From Lacipirellula parvula (GTDB lineage Bacteria > Planctomycetota > Planctomycetia > Pirellulales > Lacipirellulaceae), in NCBI RefSeq assembly GCF_009177095.1, contig NZ_AP021861.1:2896501-2960500 (forward strand): a stretch of 64,000 nucleotides of DNA, in the 5' to 3' direction. Shown in pieces: positions 62,975-64,000 of the stretch (the first letter of the stretch is position 1; every line of letters starts with the position of its first letter). The notes beneath the pieces were generated by a model. That model searched no databases. It saw only the letters and a program-made list of their open reading frames with translations, and was not told where the DNA came from. Made by a program: the position numbers and the translations under genes.

Positions 62975-64000
62975 ATGACTCGTTTGTCTTTAGCCATGTG
63001 GAGCCTCGCCGCGACGCTCGTCGTCGGGGCGACTGCCGTGGAACCAGTGCGAGCTCAGTGCTCGACGTGCGGAACGCAAACCGTGTTTTCGCCCGTGATC
63101 GCGCAGCCACAGCAGGTCGTGGCGTTTTCTCCCGTCGTTTCGACGCCTGTGATGTCGACCCCGGTCGTCGTCGCTCAGCCGGCGCGGACTGGTTGGTATC
63201 CAGGCCGGATGCTCGACAACATGCGGATGAACCACTGGGCGCGGCACTCGGGCTGGGGAACCACGGCCGTTCCGGTTGGAGTTCCGACGGTGCAGACCGT
63301 TAACTTCGCGCCGACGCCTGTCGTCCAAACCGTGGGCTTCGCTCCAACGGCGACCGTGCAGACGGTGAACTTTGCCCCATCCGCATCGTTTGTCACGCCG
63401 TTCGCGCCGATGCAGCGGACGGTCGTCGGTTTCGCGCCGATGGCGACGACGGTGTTTAGCCCTGCGGTAATCGAACCGGTAATGACCGCGAGCCCTTGCT
63501 CGTCGTGTGCGGCCGCGGCGCCGTGCTCGGCGTGTGCCGGCGGGACGACGGTGGTGGAACAGGCGGCGTACACGTCGCCGGTGACGACGGTTGTTCCCGA
63601 GAGCGGCTGCTCGTCGTGTGCGGCGGCAACGACTAGTGTTCCTGCGGTCCAATATGTGACGCCGGGTTCCGTGCCGACGCCTGCTGGTCCGCCGCCGTCG
63701 GCGATCAGCGCTGGTCCAGAGACGCCGCAGCCGTCGTTGGCTCCGAATGAAGGGGCTCCTGCTGCTGGATCGCAAAACTATGGCGCCCAGTATCCTGGCA
63801 CGAAGGTTGACGGAACCACCAACGGCACGCCCGCTGCGACGCCGGAAGCGAAGACGGAGGCTGAGAAGAGCGTGATCGAACCGAAGCCGATGGGCGACGC
63901 GGACCCTGCCGGCGATAGTGCGACGTTCCAAGCCCCGCCATTGCTGGGCCCGCAGAACAACCCGACCGCCAATCGGCCGACCGTCGACATCCACGACGCG
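62975..64000 (+). CDS. Cys-rich, Pro/Thr/Val-rich secreted protein, 3' end beyond the window
   Basis: 342 codons without a stop to the window end; AGAAGG about 8 nt before the ATG. Signal peptide about 1-27 (WSLAATLVVGATAVEPVRA). The mature protein starts CSTCGTQTVF, with repeats VQTVNFAP, VQTVGFAP, VGFAPMA and three Cys clusters (CSSCAAAAPCSAC, then CSSCAAAT). The C-terminal part is a low-complexity Pro/Glu/Thr segment. Cys pairs suggest disulfide or metal-linked surface protein, as in planctomycete cell-surface proteins; function unknown. Confidence 0.75.
   Translation, partial: MTRLSLAMWSLAATLVVGATAVEPVRAQCSTCGTQTVFSPVIAQPQQVVAFSPVVSTPVMSTPVVVAQPARTGWYPGRMLDNMRMNHWARHSGWGTTAVPVGVPTVQTVNFAPTPVVQTVGFAPTATVQTVNFAPSASFVTPFAPMQRTVVGFAPMATTVFSPAVIEPVMTASPCSSCAAAAPCSACAGGTTVVEQAAYTSPVTTVVPESGCSSCAAATTSVPAVQYVTPGSVPTPAGPPPSAISAGPETPQPSLAPNEGAPAAGSQNYGAQYPGTKVDGTTNGTPAATPEAKTEAEKSVIEPKPMGDADPAGDSATFQAPPLLGPQNNPTANRPTVDIHDA

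Overview
The window looks like a chromosomal segment of a planctomycete, most likely order Pirellulales. This is inferred from family content: an M56 peptidase fused to a DUF1559-like domain, a 2105-residue alpha-2-macroglobulin, paired outer-membrane barrel proteins, a Cys-rich secreted protein and a stand-alone RNA polymerase alpha C-terminal domain. G+C is high, so long spurious frames occur opposite many genes. No rRNA, tRNA, CRISPR, transposase or prophage gene was found.

Layout. 1-4.7 kb: a BlaI-type repressor (5' cut off) abutting an M56/BlaR1-like sensor fused to a DUF1559-like module, then a small protein plus retropepsin-like protease pair and an anchored hypothetical protein, separated by near-identical AAGCTT-centred palindromes. 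4.7-11.1 kb: a giant alpha-2-macroglobulin. 11.5-20.1 kb: a polyprenyl-phosphate sugar transferase, a helix-hairpin-helix DNA repair-like protein, DoxX, two thioredoxin-fold proteins in overlap, an 18-Cys copper-storage-type protein, hypotheticals and a SYLF protein. 20.3-24.8 kb: an atypical SDR, a FlaR-like kinase and a three-gene ABC importer. 24.8-25.7 kb: a diguanylate cyclase.

26.2-46.5 kb is a large exopolysaccharide locus on the + strand. It has an initiating sugar transferase, GT4, GT2 and WecG-type glycosyltransferases, a Wzz/GumC protein, an O-antigen ligase/polymerase-like protein, a Wzx-type flippase, and an epimerase. A trio resembling WbpE-WbpB-WbpD (aminotransferase, oxidoreductase, acetyltransferase) points to a diacetamido-sugar. 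An FAD oxidoreductase, polysaccharide deacetylase, sulfotransferase and GT39-type membrane protein follow. Many genes overlap by ATGA, so the locus probably acts as one or a few translationally coupled operons. An outer-membrane export protein (Wza) and a tyrosine kinase are not in the window.

46.5-64 kb: ApbE, sucCD, a secreted alpha/beta hydrolase, rhodanese, two DUF2007-like paralogues, two barrel paralogues, RlmM-like methyltransferase, MsrB, PcrA/UvrD helicase, the stand-alone alpha-CTD and a Cys-rich secreted protein running off the end.

The most striking non-coding signal is intergenic. At least a dozen gaps hold long inverted repeats whose arms are each built from two or three imperfect tandem copies of a short word (8-14 nt), mirrored in the other arm. 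The words differ between elements, but the architecture is the same. Elements are nested, deleted, flank a gene, occur between sucC and sucD, and related repeats have entered coding sequence (42803-42892). This looks like a family of hairpin elements whose mechanism of spread is not visible here.
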